This document shows, in pieces, positions 34,397 to 44,861 of a DNA stretch of 64,000 bases. The position numbers and the translations under genes were made by a program. Under the pieces are notes generated by a model that saw only the letters and a list, made by a program, of their open reading frames with translations, was not told where the DNA came from and searched no databases. The stretch is from Chloroflexota bacterium (GTDB taxonomy: Bacteria > Chloroflexota > Anaerolineae > DTLA01). The stretch lies in the NCBI GenBank assembly GCA_014874485.1, contig JADBJK010000075.1, forward strand, positions 23,751-87,750, given 5' to 3'. Numbering within the stretch: the first letter of the stretch is position 1; each line of letters opens with the position of its first letter.

Positions 34397-35143
34397 TTAC
34401 GAACTCCCCTGGAATATGGCCCTGCCGATGCGAACGATGGTCGCGCCCTCCTCCACGGCGATCTCAAAGTCGTCGGACATGCCCATGGAGAGGTGTTGCC
34501 ACTGCGCCTGGGGCACGCGCTCGGACAGGAACTCCTGCCAGCGCCGCAGGGTCTGGAAAGAGCGGCGGATGCGGGCTTCGGGCGCGGCCAGCGGCCCCAG
34601 GGTCATCAGGCCGAGGGCCTGCAGATGAGTTGCGCCCGCCAGCGCCTGGGCCACAGCCACGACCGCCGCAGCCTGGGCGGGGTCGGTCGGGCCGATGTCG
34701 CCCGCGACGCCGTATTTGCTCGCCTCGCCGCTCGTGTTGATTTCCAGCAGGCAGGGGATTGTCCGACCGACGGCCGCCGCCCGCTTGTCCAGTTCTGCGA
34801 CGAGTCTCACGCTATCCACCGAGTGGACGAAGTCAAACAGGCGGACGACCTCCCTGGCCTTGCGGCTCTGGATGTGGCCGACCATGTGCCAGGTGGGTTG
34901 TCCCTCGCCCGCGCCGATAAGGGCACGGACGGCGGGAATCTTGGCCTCGGCCTCTTCCACGCGGTTCTCGCCGAAGTGGCGCACGCCCAGTTCCCAGGCG
35001 GCAGCGACGATTTCCGCAGGCACGGTCTTGGCAACAGCGACCAGGGTGATGGCATCGGGGCTGCGTCCCACCCGCGCGGCCGCCTCGGCAATGCGCTCGT
35101 TGACCGCACGCAGGTTGCGTTCCAGGTTCCGCGTCGCCGCCAT
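34397..35143 (-). CDS. YggS-type pyridoxal-phosphate homeostasis protein
   Basis: The start is the ATG at 35143 (M-A-A-T-R-N-L-E), after GGGAGGG; the frame is open far upstream only as antisense of pgeF. The 248-residue product has the PLP-lysine strand L-V-A-V-A-K-T-V-P, then H-F-G-E-N-R-V-E-E, H-M-V-G-H-I-Q-S-R-K, L-L-E-I-N-T-S-G-E-A-S-K-Y-G, and the end S-M-G-M-S-D-D-F-E-I-A-V with G-R-A-I-F. It binds PLP without known catalysis and keeps free PLP balanced in the cytoplasm. It follows pgeF by 17 bases. Confidence 0.95.
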   Translation of the reverse strand: MAATRNLERNLRAVNERIAEAAARVGRSPDAITLVAVAKTVPAEIVAAAWELGVRHFGENRVEEAEAKIPAVRALIGAGEGQPTWHMVGHIQSRKAREVVRLFDFVHSVDSVRLVAELDKRAAAVGRTIPCLLEINTSGEASKYGVAGDIGPTDPAQAAAVVAVAQALAGATHLQALGLMTLGPLAAPEARIRRSFQTLRRWQEFLSERVPQAQWQHLSMGMSDDFEIAVEEGATIVRIGRAIFQGSS

Positions 35144-35160
35144 GGTGCGCGCCCTCCCGA

Positions 35161-35937
35161 CTACCGCAGGCGCACGAGGGCCGCGAACCGCCCGGTGCGG
35201 CCGCCATCGCCCCGATGGGAGAAGAACTCGTCGTTGTGGCAGGCGGTGCAGATGTGGGCGACTTCTACATGGCCCACGCCCGCGTCCACGAGTTGCCTTC
35301 GGTTCATCTCCCACAAATCCGCGTGGAGTACACCGTTGCGCCGCGCGATGTAGGCTGCTGCGTCGGGCCACTGCGCGGTGATGGCCTGGCGGAAATCCTC
35401 GCCCACACGGTAGCAGCACGGGCCGATGGACGGGCCGATGCAGGCGAGGATGTCGCCCGGGCGCGACCCGTACTGTTCGGCCATGCGGGCCACGCCGACG
35501 CCGGCGATGCCCGCAGCAGTCCCGCGCCAGCCCGCGTGCACCAGCGCCACAGCCCGCCGCACCGGGTCGTACAGGATAATAGGGACGCAATCGGCGAAGC
35601 GCAGGAACAGGGCGACCGACTCGGCGGACATGAGGCCGTCGGTGGCGGGGATGACCTGGCCGCCGTGCCGCGCGCCCACAGGCGCGACAGCGGCGCTGTG
35701 CACCTGATAGCACGTAACCACCTCGTCGGGCGAGAGGCCCATCTCGGCGAAGACGATGCGGCGATTCTCGTGGACGGCGGCGGGGTCGTCGCCGACGGTC
35801 GCGCCCACGTTCAGCGACGCGAAGGGGGGCTTGCTGAGGCCGCCCAGGCGCGTGAATACGGCGTGGTCCACCCCGCGCTGCGCCGCGAGGGTCTCAAACC
35901 GATAGTAGAGCAGTCCATTCCTGCGAATGGGTATCAT
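35161..35937 (-). CDS. pgeF: PgeF/YfiH-type laccase-domain purine nucleoside phosphorylase
   Basis: This 258-residue protein has the family set: F-T-R-L-G-G-L-S-K-P-P-F-A-S-L-N-V, C-Y-Q-V-H-S, F-A-D-C-V-P-I-I-L-Y-D, H-A-G-W-R-G-T-A-A-G-I and the end C-T-A-C-H-N-D-E-F-F-S-H-R. The His in V-H-S, Cys in A-D-C-V and His in H-A-G-W-R are the zinc ligands. Family members phosphorolyse purine nucleosides or deaminate adenosine, and YfiH has also been linked to peptidoglycan editing. It heads a four-gene cluster with yggS, yggT and DUF167. Confidence 0.94.
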   Translation of the reverse strand: MIPIRRNGLLYYRFETLAAQRGVDHAVFTRLGGLSKPPFASLNVGATVGDDPAAVHENRRIVFAEMGLSPDEVVTCYQVHSAAVAPVGARHGGQVIPATDGLMSAESVALFLRFADCVPIILYDPVRRAVALVHAGWRGTAAGIAGVGVARMAEQYGSRPGDILACIGPSIGPCCYRVGEDFRQAITAQWPDAAAYIARRNGVLHADLWEMNRRQLVDAGVGHVEVAHICTACHNDEFFSHRGDGGRTGRFAALVRLR

Positions 35938-35965
35938 GGTGCTCCTGTGCCCCTGGTGTGCTGAC

Positions 35966-36147
35966 CACAGAGAAAGTTGCCTGTTGTCATTGCGAGCGAA
36001 GCGACGCCATCCAGTCGGCCCACGTGCGACGCACCTCCGAGGTGCGTCGCACGTGCAGCCTCAGTAGGGACAATTCATGAATTGTCCCTACGGGCGCTGC
36101 GCGCTCTCGCAATGACACACCATCAAGAATCCCTGTGGCATAGTACT
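35966..36147. repeat. MITE-like palindromic element flanked by 13-bp direct repeats
   Basis: The ends CCACAGAGAAAGTTGC and AAGAATCCCTGTGGCATAG match the family. The interior has CATTGCGAG/CTCGCAATG, the perfect palindrome with 17-base arms CACGTGCGACGCACCTC (near 36024-36058), and GTAGGGACAATTC/GAATTGTCCCTAC at 36064-36091. CTGGTGTGCTGAC stands on both sides (35953-35965 and 36146-36158), like a target duplication. The gap 35938-36244 contains nothing else recognisable. Confidence 0.88.
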
Positions 36148-36244
36148 GGTGTGCTGACAATGGCTTCGGGGCATAAGTCTATCACAATGCGGGGGGATGG
36201 GCAAGATGGGGGGCAGAAGCGGCGGGCGGGCCAGGATTCGCGCA

Positions 36245-36607
36245 TCACCCCCGTGGCGTGCGCCCATGCTCTTGGAGCACTCTCTCCAACTGCGCAATCA
36301 GCATCGGCACGTCTTCTTGGACTGTGCGCCAGATGACCGACAAATTCACCCCAAAATACTCATGGACGAGTTTGTCCCTGGTACCGGCGATTTCGCGCCA
36401 CGGTATTTCTGGGTACTTCTCTCGCACATCCTGGGGAATTCTCCTCACCGCTTCCCCAATGAGTTCTATCGCCCGGATGACTGCATAGACGGTGCGTTCA
36501 TCTGCAGCGAAATCATCAAACCCCATGCCCTGTACAAATGCAGAGGCCTTCCTGGCGTTTTCCAACATATCCTGAAGGTAGTCCCAGTGCGCCCGCCGAG
36601 GTCTCAT
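36245..36607 (-). CDS. HepT-type toxin (DUF86)
   Basis: The 120-residue all-helical protein ends its core with [13 protein letters not shown]. Arg77, His82 and Tyr84 form the R-x4-H-x-Y motif of HepT RNase toxins. [10 protein letters not shown] and [10 protein letters not shown] are further family landmarks. In characterised pairs the partner MntA attaches AMP groups to the Tyr of this motif and so silences the toxin. The ATG overlaps the mntA-like stop by four bases, so the antitoxin is made first. Confidence 0.9.
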   Translation of the reverse strand: MRPRRAHWDYLQDMLENARKASAFVQGMGFDDFAADERTVYAVIRAIELIGEAVRRIPQDVREKYPEIPWREIAGTRDKLVHEYFGVNLSVIWRTVQEDVPMLIAQLERVLQEHGRTPRG

Positions 36608-36909
36608 ATCGGTTTGGCCTCTTCCAGAATGTACTTGGCGATGGTCGGCTTCAGGCTGTCTTTCATCACCAAGTCCACCTTCACCCCTAAAGCGTCACTC
36701 AACTGGTTTTCCAGGGCAATGTAGCGGAACAAGGTCGGAGGCTCGTCAAAGGTAACCAGTAGGTCCAGGTCGCTGTTCTGATCCTCTTCGCCGCGAACAA
36801 ACGAGCCGAAGACTTCCAGCGTGCGCACACGGTACTGTTCGCGCAACACCGGGAGCAATTCCCTGATCTTCGTTAGAAGAGCCTCTAGATTTTGTGATGG
36901 CTTGCTCAT
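36604..36909 (-). CDS. MntA-type nucleotidyltransferase antitoxin
   Basis: The start is the ATG at 36909 (M-S-K-P-S-Q-N-L-E); the upstream frame reads into a repeat. The 101-residue product has the minimal nucleotidyltransferase motif G35-S-F-V-R-G with S-D47-L-D49-L-L-V and a third acidic Asp79 (V-K-V-D-L-V). It would polyadenylylate and neutralise the HepT toxin encoded directly downstream. The gene contains one of only three GTSAC sites seen in the window (36694), in line with recent arrival. A palindromic element ends 45 bases upstream. Confidence 0.9.
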   Translation of the reverse strand: MSKPSQNLEALLTKIRELLPVLREQYRVRTLEVFGSFVRGEEDQNSDLDLLVTFDEPPTLFRYIALENQLSDALGVKVDLVMKDSLKPTIAKYILEEAKPI

Positions 36910-36953
36910 GGTCTGATCCTGACGCGATGTCTCGGTCCCTCGCAAGACCTGCC

Positions 36954-37138
36954 AGTACTTGACCACAGAGAAAATTGCCTGTTGTCATTGCGAGCGAAGC
37001 GAAGCAATCTCCACGTGCGAGGCACCTCCGAGGTGCGTCGCACGTGCAGCCTCAGTAGGGACAATTCATGAATTGTCCCTACGGGCGCTGCGCACCCTCG
37101 CAATGACACACCATCAAGAATCCTTGTGGTAAAGTACT
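36954..37138. repeat. MITE-like palindromic element, best-preserved ends
   Basis: The ends AGTACTTGACCACAGAGA (left) and the inverted AGTACTTTACCACAAGGA (right) are 18-base terminal inverted repeats with three mismatches. Inside are CATTGCGAG/CTCGCAATG, the GACGCACCTC/GAGGTGCGTC palindrome and GTAGGGACAATTC/GAATTGTCCCTAC (37055-37082). At 185 bases with no reading frame, it needs a transposase from elsewhere. In 37139-37423 I see no gene. Confidence 0.88.
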
Positions 37139-37423
37139 AGCGCCCACGGCGGCAGTTGAGCCGCTCGCGATTCGGCACAGGCATTCGGCTCACGCGACTC
37201 TTGTGCTTTACTCTAGCATAACTCCCGTTCTCGTGTCAAGGATTATCCGGCGGGGGTGCGGTTCAGTTGGGGGGCAAGGCTGCTGCAGATGTTCGGGCGT
37301 TCCCGCCAGAATTGAGATGCACCCGACGGAAGCGGCGGGACTGGGGGCCTACGTGGGCGCATGTCGCCGTGCGCCGCACGTGGACTGCGCCCGCCGAGGT
37401 CTCCTACGTGCGGTCTGGGCTCC

Positions 37424-37649
37424 TCACAGCGACTTCAAGAACTCCTCCACGCTGAGCCGCGCTTGCTTCAAAATGTGCGCCGGCGTGGAGCGCTTCACCG
37501 GACGGTGGGCAGGCACGATGATCTTCAGACCTCGTCCCCAATGCGCTTTGTAACCGGATGTGGCTGCCTCGCTGACGAACAACCGTCCAGCCGTCCCTCT
37601 GCAAAACGCGGACGATCTGGTGGTACGGCAGGCTGGGGACCTTGCTCAC
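37424..37649 (-). pseudogene. hicA: hicA-like toxin gene broken by a +1 frameshift
   Basis: The start is a GTG at 37649 overlapping the hicB-like stop. The first frame gives M-S-K-V-P-S-L-P-Y-H-Q-I-V-R-V-L-Q-R-D-G then W-T-V-V-R-Q-R-G-S-H-I-R, the HicA N-terminus with its catalytic His. It then runs into nonsense. One frame over, the rest of HicA is intact: Y-K-A-H-W-G-R-G-L-K-I-I-V-P-A-H, then T-P-A-H-I-L-K-Q-A-R-L-S-V-E-E-F-L-K-S-L and stop at 37424. Removing one T of CGGTTAC (about 37552-37553) restores the frame. It is either a real inactivation of the toxin or an assembly indel. Confidence 0.85.
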
Positions 37650-37855
37650 AGTTCAATCTCCTGCACCATGGCCGTCTCCACCATCAGCGGGAGAAGGTCA
37701 TCTTCCACGGATTCCAGGTACAGTTCAATTGCCTCTTGGATATTCTTCAGGGCTTCTTCTACCGTCTCCCCCTCGCTGATGCAGCCGGGCAAAGAAGGGA
37801 CATAGACGGTATAGCCGCCCTCGTCGCTGGGTTCAAGCACGACTTTGAAGCGCAT
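37646..37855 (-). CDS. hicB: HicB-family antitoxin
   Basis: The start is the ATG at 37855 after GGAGGAGAG. The 69-residue product has M-R-F-K-V-V-L-E-P-S-D-E-G-G-Y-T-V-Y-V-P and L-P-G-C-I-S-E-G-E-T-V-E-E-A-L, then N-I-Q-E-A-I-E-L-Y-L-E-S. This is the partial RNase H-like HicB fold. It lacks a separate DNA-binding tail, as expected for the short form. It would neutralise HicA, whose gene directly downstream is frameshifted. The stop and the hicA start overlap (GTGA). Confidence 0.9.
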   Translation of the reverse strand: MRFKVVLEPSDEGGYTVYVPSLPGCISEGETVEEALKNIQEAIELYLESVEDDLLPLMVETAMVQEIEL

Positions 37856-38006
37856 GAGGCTCTCCTCCTCTGTAGCCACCGCGAGCCGGTTGCTGAGGGG
37901 CACAACCCGCGGTTGCGGTTCAGCGCGGTGCGAAGGGCGCCCTATTTCCACATGACCACAAGCGCACCTTCGCGTCAAGATGAGTCCTACGCGCGCACCT
38001 ACAGGG

Positions 38007-40910
38007 CTACCGCACCGCGATGTGCCCGATTCGCAGGTGCTGGCCCTGGCCCAGGCGGGCCAGTTCGGCGTCCAGGATGGGCAGTGGGTCCAAAGTGAAG
38101 GCGTCGTACACCGTGAGGTACGCCGTGGCCTGCCCCGTCGCGCCCGCCGGAATCTCCAGCGTGTGCGGGTCGTCCACGGCCACACCGCGCGTCCACTTGA
38201 GCGTCGGGATCGCGCCCAGGGCGGGCGTGGTGTCGTGCTGCGCGTCCCACGACCCGTCGTCGGCGGAGAGGGCCACCGACACGGAGTAGTCGTTGACCAG
38301 TGGCTTGAGGGCGACGAACTTCACCACAACGCGCACCGAATCGCCCGCCTTTGCCTCCGTGGGCAGGGCTTCCGCGCCCGCGAAGATCATCTCGCCGCCC
38401 AGGTTGACGTAGCGCGCGCCGGCGTAGAAGTGGGGCAGCATGGCCTCGTTGCCCCAGGCGCGGCCCCAGGGCCCCAGCGGCTGGAGCACGCGGCCCGCAA
38501 CGTCGTGCAGGCGGACGGAGAGCCAACCCTCGCCATAGGGCACCGGCGTGGCCGACGTGAAATAGGCCGGGGCAGGCGGCACGTGGACGGTGCCCTGCGC
38601 GGCCAGTTCACCTGCGCGGAGGAACTGCACGGCGTAGTCGCCCGCGGGCAGGCCGTCGTTGCGCCAGTGCAGGTACAGCGCGCCCGACCCCGCCGCGTCC
38701 CAGTCCGCGCCCAGCAGCGTGAGCCCGCCCGCAAACCGCTGCACCATCGGGTGCAGGGTTACGGGGCGCTCGGTGGCGGGGCGCACGCGCACGTCGGCAA
38801 CGGGCACGGCGTCGCGGCCGTCGGGCGTCTGCAATCGCCGCCAGCCATCGGGCAGGGTGATGTACGTGCCCGCGATGATGCGATAGTCGCCAGGGACGGC
38901 GGTGGGGAGGATGGACAGCCGGTGCTCATCCACCACCACCTCGCCCACTTGGTACAATCGCCCGTCGCGCGTGAGGTCGCTCTGGCCTAGCACCTGCCCC
39001 GCCGCATCCACCAGGTGGACGAAGAACGAGTAGTCGCGGTCCAGCGGCGCGACGGGTTGCCAGTAGACCCACAGGCGCAGTTCCTTGCCCGGCGCGGTCT
39101 CGCCCGCGCTGAGCCGGTAGCCGACGAGGCGAATCTTGCCATCAAAGACGGCATCCACGGGGACCACGCCGGGCGGCACGTCGCGCAAGGGCGCGTCCAG
39201 CACCTGCCAGCCGCCCTCGGTGCGGACGAAGCGGTAGGGCGTGGCCTTGTACGCCTCAAACCAGTTGGTAACCACGACGGGGCCTTGGCCGAGTGCCTCG
39301 CCCATGCGCCGAATCCAGACGTCCTCGTTGGGCGTCGCGCCTTCGGGATAGACGTACACCACGCGCACGTCGGGCCGCGCGCCTTCCACGTGCTGGAGAT
39401 ACCAGAGCGGCGTGGCCCAGTGCCAGTTGGCGAGGACGGTCGCCTCGGCGGGCGCGGAGTCCAGCAGCGTTCGCGCCGTGCGCTCGGTGGAGTAGTCGCG
39501 GTGCAGCGCCTGAAAACTGGACGCGTTGGCGGCCCAGGGAGCGACGCACAGCGTCAGCACGGCCGCCGCGATGAGCGCCCGCAGCACCGACTGTCGCGAT
39601 GCCCACGCCATTGCCTCGGCCAAGCCGATGCCCAGGAGCACCGCCAGCGCCACGTAGGACGGCATGAGATACTCCACCGTCTGGGGCGCGCGGTAGGTGA
39701 TGGCGGTGGCCGTGTTGACCAGGAACACGCCCCCAACGAGCAGCCCCATCTTAGGACGCTTGACCAGGGCGAGGATGCCTGCCAGTGCCATCGCCACGGC
39801 CAGCGGTGCGCCGAACTCCATGCGCAGGATGTTCAGCCACACGCCGATGCGTCCGGGCAGCAGGTCGGCGCGGGCGAAGTAGAACATGTCGCCCTTGAAC
39901 CCAGAGGCCAGGATGTGCTCCAGGAATCGGCGCACCGAGTCAATGGGCGTGGGGTCAAAGGGCGCGCCCGTGAGGCTTCGGATGGGCAGGTAGAGGAGCA
40001 CCAGCAGCGACGCCGCGAACGCGCCTGCAGTGGCCAGCAGCCAGCGGGGGCGCTTGAGGAACTGCCGGTCGGCGACGAGCAGATAGGCCGCCAGGGGGAC
40101 GAACAGCAGCCCCAGCGAGCCGTGATGCCCTACGGCGAGGCCCGCCGCGACGGCCAGCGCGATGAGCCCCCTCTCGGATGGCCTCGCGCCGTATTCCAGC
40201 GCCAGCAGGAGCATGAGGGCCGTGAACAGGGCCATCAGCGCGCGGATGTTGGCGGTGGTCGCCTGCGCCCAGAAGGTGGTGATGCCGCCCAGGGCCAGCG
40301 CCGCGGCAAGCCCGGCCACCGCGGAATCGGTCAGCCGCCGCACGGCCCGCGCCACCAGCGCCAGCGTCAGCGCGGCGAACACCGCCGACAGGAGATTCAC
40401 CCGCCACGCCACGGAGTTGACGGGCACGAGCGTGGCCAGTTTGCCCAGCAGCGTGTACAGGGGATAGCCCGGCGGGTGGGCAATGCCCAGCACATGGGCC
40501 ACGAACTGGAACTCGCCGCTGTCGGCGGGAAGGATGCCGGGGGCCAGCGTCGCCACGTACACAACGAAGGCCACGAGGGCAATGGGCCATTCCAACGGCC
40601 ACTTGGGGCGCGGGGGCAGGTTGGCCAGCACGAGCGCGGCCAGAGCAAACCCGGCCACCCACGCCGCCATGCTGGGCGACACGACGGGCCAGGCGGCGTA
40701 GGCCAGCAGCAAGAGCAGCGGCCACGTGCGCACGCGCAGCCGCGCCAGCGCCCACCCAATCGCCGCTCCCGCGACACACGCCAGGCCCGCCACGACGAGC
40801 AGGCGCGGTGTGGAGATGGGGGCCGTCTGGGTTTCGGCCCAGACGCGGCCCGCGAACAGCCCCAGCACGATGCCCGCCAAGATGTGGGAGATGCCTCGCA
40901 GCCTCGCCAA
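38007..40910 (-). CDS. DUF2723 GT-C-type membrane protein with C-terminal beta-sandwich modules
   Basis: The start is the TTG at 40910, with GGAGG six bases upstream and a promoter candidate at 40937. The 967-residue product has 12 or so helices in its first ~480 residues. The DUF2723 signature G-I-L-P-A-D-S-G-E-F near residue 128 is followed by L-G-I-A-H-P-P-G-Y-P-L-Y-T-L-L-G. The Asp-Ser-Gly-Glu site corresponds to the catalytic acidic loop of GT-C enzymes. The C-terminal half contains three diverged copies of the module seen in the genes at 6893, 54359 and 57676 (about residues 587-710, 722-830 and 834-967). The best copy is the first, with Y-S-F-F-V-H-L-V-D and V-P-G-D-Y-R-I-I. The sugar and acceptor are unknown. 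Confidence 0.82.
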   Translation of the reverse strand: MARLRGISHILAGIVLGLFAGRVWAETQTAPISTPRLLVVAGLACVAGAAIGWALARLRVRTWPLLLLLAYAAWPVVSPSMAAWVAGFALAALVLANLPPRPKWPLEWPIALVAFVVYVATLAPGILPADSGEFQFVAHVLGIAHPPGYPLYTLLGKLATLVPVNSVAWRVNLLSAVFAALTLALVARAVRRLTDSAVAGLAAALALGGITTFWAQATTANIRALMALFTALMLLLALEYGARPSERGLIALAVAAGLAVGHHGSLGLLFVPLAAYLLVADRQFLKRPRWLLATAGAFAASLLVLLYLPIRSLTGAPFDPTPIDSVRRFLEHILASGFKGDMFYFARADLLPGRIGVWLNILRMEFGAPLAVAMALAGILALVKRPKMGLLVGGVFLVNTATAITYRAPQTVEYLMPSYVALAVLLGIGLAEAMAWASRQSVLRALIAAAVLTLCVAPWAANASSFQALHRDYSTERTARTLLDSAPAEATVLANWHWATPLWYLQHVEGARPDVRVVYVYPEGATPNEDVWIRRMGEALGQGPVVVTNWFEAYKATPYRFVRTEGGWQVLDAPLRDVPPGVVPVDAVFDGKIRLVGYRLSAGETAPGKELRLWVYWQPVAPLDRDYSFFVHLVDAAGQVLGQSDLTRDGRLYQVGEVVVDEHRLSILPTAVPGDYRIIAGTYITLPDGWRRLQTPDGRDAVPVADVRVRPATERPVTLHPMVQRFAGGLTLLGADWDAAGSGALYLHWRNDGLPAGDYAVQFLRAGELAAQGTVHVPPAPAYFTSATPVPYGEGWLSVRLHDVAGRVLQPLGPWGRAWGNEAMLPHFYAGARYVNLGGEMIFAGAEALPTEAKAGDSVRVVVKFVALKPLVNDYSVSVALSADDGSWDAQHDTTPALGAIPTLKWTRGVAVDDPHTLEIPAGATGQATAYLTVYDAFTLDPLPILDAELARLGQGQHLRIGHIAVR

Positions 40911-40936
40911 TGTGCCCTCCGCTGATGGTGGCGCTC

Positions 40937-40965
40937 ATTCTATGCCGAGCAGGCGGGCGCGTCAA
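40937..40965 (-). promoter_or_regulatory. Candidate promoter of the DUF2723 gene
   Basis: On the reverse strand TTGACG (40965-40960), a 17-base spacer and TAGAAT (40942-40937) predict a leader of about 20 bases before the TTG at 40910. Confidence 0.6.
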
Positions 40966-40996
40966 ACCGCGTCTATGCCGCTGCGGTGCAACCAAC

Positions 40997-41070
40997 TTCA
41001 CCGCAGAGACACAGAGTGCGCAGAGGAACAAGGATGTTCTCTCCCAGTTCTCGGCATTCTCTGCGGTGCA
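40997..41070. repeat. TTCACCGCAGAGAC-type inverted repeat
   Basis: TTCACCGCAGAGACACAGAG on the left and CATTCTCTGCGGTG on the right form a long imperfect hairpin. The same family appears at 43276-43443, 49094-49188 and 53933-54274. Confidence 0.8.
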
Positions 41071-41103
41071 CGAACCGTATTATCTTCGCCGCGCCGCCTC
41101 TAC

Positions 41104-42413
<1,310 letters not shown>

Positions 42414-42443
42414 GCCGCCGCGCAGGCGAACAAGGAGGCATTC

Positions 42444-43052
42444 ATGCGACTGGGCGTGTTCGGCGGGACCTTTGACCCCGTGCACTACGGCCATCTCGTC
42501 GCCGCCGAGGAGGTGCGCTATCGGCTGCGGCTGGACAAGGTGCTGTTCGTGCCTGCGGGGATGCCGCCCCACAAACTGGACCACGACATCACGCCGACGC
42601 GCCACCGCGTGGCCATGCTGGAACTGGCCATCGCGTCCAATCCGGGGTTCGCGCTGTCGCGGGTGGACATTGACCGCCATGGCCCGTGCTACACGGTGGA
42701 CACGCTGGCGCTCCTGCACGAGGAGTACGGGCCGGGGGCCGAGTTGTTCTTCCTGATGGGCATGGACTCGCTGGCCGACATCCTCACGTGGAAGGACCCG
42801 GAGCGGCTCATCCGCCTGGCGCGGATTGTGGTGGTGGGGCGGCCCGGGTTCCAGGCGGACGTGGACGAACTGGACAAGGTGCTGCCCGGCGCGGCGGAGC
42901 GGATTTGCATCGTGGACACGCCGCTGATGGAGGTCTCGTCCAGCGACATTCGCCAGCGCGTGCGCGAGGGTGCGCCGATTCGCTACCAGGTGCCCGAGGC
43001 GGTGGAGGCGTACATCCGCGCGCACCGCCTGTACCTGGACGACGCGTATTAG
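42444..43052 (+). CDS. nadD: Nicotinate-nucleotide adenylyltransferase
   Basis: The ATG at 42444 follows AAGGAGGCA. The 202-residue product has the nucleotidyltransferase motif F-G-G-T-F-D-P-V-H-Y-G-H near the start, P-P-H-K near residue 45, G-M-D-S-L-A-D-I in the middle and V-S-S-S-D-I-R-Q-R (the ISSTxIR site) near the end. It joins nicotinate mononucleotide and ATP to form deamido-NAD in the cytoplasm. The obg-nadD pairing is common in bacteria. Confidence 0.96.
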   Translation: MRLGVFGGTFDPVHYGHLVAAEEVRYRLRLDKVLFVPAGMPPHKLDHDITPTRHRVAMLELAIASNPGFALSRVDIDRHGPCYTVDTLALLHEEYGPGAELFFLMGMDSLADILTWKDPERLIRLARIVVVGRPGFQADVDELDKVLPGAAERICIVDTPLMEVSSSDIRQRVREGAPIRYQVPEAVEAYIRAHRLYLDDAY

Positions 43053-43061
43053 GATTCTCTC

Positions 43062-43234
43062 GCCACAGGGATTCTTGATGGTGTGTCATTGCGAGGACGC
43101 GCAGCGCCGAAGAATCTCGCCAACGAGATGCTGCACGTGCGACGCACCTCCGAGGTGCGTCGCACGTGGGCCGACTGGATTGCTTCGCTTCGCTCGCAAT
43201 GACAACGGGCAGTTTTCCCTGTGGTCAAATACTA
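43062..43234. repeat. MITE-like palindromic element, reverse orientation
   Basis: It is the family element read backwards: GCCACAGGGATTCTTGATGG at the left and CCCTGTGGTCAAATACTA at the right. The interior has CATTGCGAG / CTCGCAATG and the GACGCACCTC/GAGGTGCGTC palindrome. TAGGATT(C/T)TCTC(G/A)CCACAGGG is found on both sides (43050-43070, 43233-43253), so a second element end or a target copy adjoins it. Confidence 0.85.
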
Positions 43235-43275
43235 GGATTTTCTCACCACAGGGGTTGTCGCGAAACCTCTGCGTT

Positions 43276-43443
43276 CTCCGCGTCTCTGCGGTGAACGTCT
43301 GCCACAGAGGACACAGAGGGCACGGAGATTGACACGGCATCTCTGCGCTCTCCGCGCTCTCTGCGGTGAACATCTGCCACAGAGGACACAGGGGCACGGA
43401 GATTGACACGGCATCTCTGCGCTCTCCGCGCTCTCTGCGGTGA
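43276..43443. repeat. TTCACCGCAGAGAC-type repeats with two ~75-bp tandem units
   Basis: CTGCGTTCTCCGCGTCTCTG starts the block. GCCACAGAGGACACAG then begins at 43301 and again at 43376; the second unit is one base shorter. Each unit contains GGCACGGAGATTGACACGG and ends in CTCTGCGGTGA. Together with the preceding element this fills the 415-base gap before argH; I see no gene there. Confidence 0.85.
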
Positions 43444-43467
43444 GAATCAATGACCGGGGGATAGGCC

Positions 43468-44835
43468 ATGCTCTGGGGTGGGCGGTTTTCCGGCAAGCCG
43501 GACGACACCATGCGGCGGTTCGGCGACTCCATCGCCTTTGACGTGCGGCTGTACGCTGCGGACATCCGCGGCAGCATCGCGTGGGCGGGGGCGCTGGCGC
43601 GGGCGGGCCTGCTCACCGACGCCGAGCGCGACCAAATCGTGGCGGGCCTGGAGCAGGTGCGCGCCGAGTTTGACGCGGGGACGTTCCAAATCAAGCCCGG
43701 CGACGAGGACATCCACACCGCCGTGGAGCGGCGGCTGGGCGAACTCATCGGGCCGGTGGCGGGCAAACTCCACACTGGCCGCTCGCGCAACGACCAGGTG
43801 GCCACCGACCTGCGCCTGTACCTGCTGGAGCAGATGCGCGCCCTGGACGCCGCGCTTGCCGACCTTCAGCGGGCCGTCGTGGACAAGGCCGAGGCGCGCC
43901 TGGACGTCCTCATGCCCGGCTATACCCACATGCAGCAGGCGCAGCCGGTGCTGTTCAGCCACTACCTGATGTCCTTCTTCTGGCGGTTCCAGCGCGACCG
44001 CGAGCGGCTGGCCGACGTGGCGCGGCGGACGGCGGTCCTGCCGTTGGGGTGCGGGGCCATCGCCGGGACGCCCTTCGCCATTGACCGCGAGGCGCTGGCC
44101 GCCGACCTGGGGTTCGCCGCCGTGGCCGAGAACAGCGTGGACGCCGTCGCCGACCGGGACTTCGTCGCAGAGTTCCTGGCCTGGGCCGCGCTGGCGCAGA
44201 CGCACCTGAGCACGCTGGCCGAGGATCTCATCATCTGGGCCAGCCGCGAGTTCGGCTTCGTAACGCTGGACGACGCCTACTCCACCGGCTCCAGCCTGAT
44301 GCCGCAGAAGAAGAACCCCGACCCGTTGGAACTGATGCGCGGCAAGGCGGGGCGGCTCATCGGCCACCTGGCGGGGTTCCTCGCCACGCTGAAAGGAATC
44401 CCGTCGGGGTATGACAAGGACCTGCAGGAGGACAAGGAGCCGCTGTTTGACGCGGTGGACACGCTGGCGCTGGAATTGCCCATCGCGGCGGGCATCATCC
44501 GCACGCTGAAGGTCAACGCGGAGCGGATGGCGGCGGCCCTGGACGATGGGATGCTGGCCACCGACCTGGCCGACTACCTGGTGCGGCGAGGGGTGCCCTT
44601 CCGAGAGAGCCACCACTTGGTGGGCCAGGCGGTCAAGCGGGCCGAGGCGCTGGGTGTGTCGCTGGGGAAGATGCCGCTGGCCGAGTACAGGGCGATTTAC
44701 CCCGCGTTCGGCGAGGACCTGTACGCCGTGTTTGACTTCGGGCGGTCGGTGGCGATGCGGCAGGCGCGGGGCGGCACATCGCCCGACGCTGTGCGGGCGC
44801 AAATTCGCCGCGCGCGGGCGCTGGTGGGAGGATAA
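43468..44835 (+). CDS. argH: Argininosuccinate lyase
   Basis: The 455-residue product begins [12 protein letters not shown], the usual ArgH N-terminus. It has [13 protein letters not shown], the [11 protein letters not shown] segment with catalytic His, and the fumarase-superfamily signature [12 protein letters not shown]. It splits argininosuccinate into arginine and fumarate. No other arginine gene is adjacent. The stop overlaps an upstream in-frame codon of the next gene. Confidence 0.97.
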   Translation: MLWGGRFSGKPDDTMRRFGDSIAFDVRLYAADIRGSIAWAGALARAGLLTDAERDQIVAGLEQVRAEFDAGTFQIKPGDEDIHTAVERRLGELIGPVAGKLHTGRSRNDQVATDLRLYLLEQMRALDAALADLQRAVVDKAEARLDVLMPGYTHMQQAQPVLFSHYLMSFFWRFQRDRERLADVARRTAVLPLGCGAIAGTPFAIDREALAADLGFAAVAENSVDAVADRDFVAEFLAWAALAQTHLSTLAEDLIIWASREFGFVTLDDAYSTGSSLMPQKKNPDPLELMRGKAGRLIGHLAGFLATLKGIPSGYDKDLQEDKEPLFDAVDTLALELPIAAGIIRTLKVNAERMAAALDDGMLATDLADYLVRRGVPFRESHHLVGQAVKRAEALGVSLGKMPLAEYRAIYPAFGEDLYAVFDFGRSVAMRQARGGTSPDAVRAQIRRARALVGG

Positions 44836-44861
44836 TGCCGACTCTTGATCCGGAGGTCGCC

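Noticed and set aside
37424..37649. Programmed frameshifting in hicA
   Set aside because: No slippery heptamer or downstream structure is visible at CGGTTAC; a simple indel explains the data.
43301..43443. Possible CRISPR or minisatellite with function
   Set aside because: Only two ~75-base units, made of the widespread TTCACCGCAGAGAC-type repeat; no spacers.
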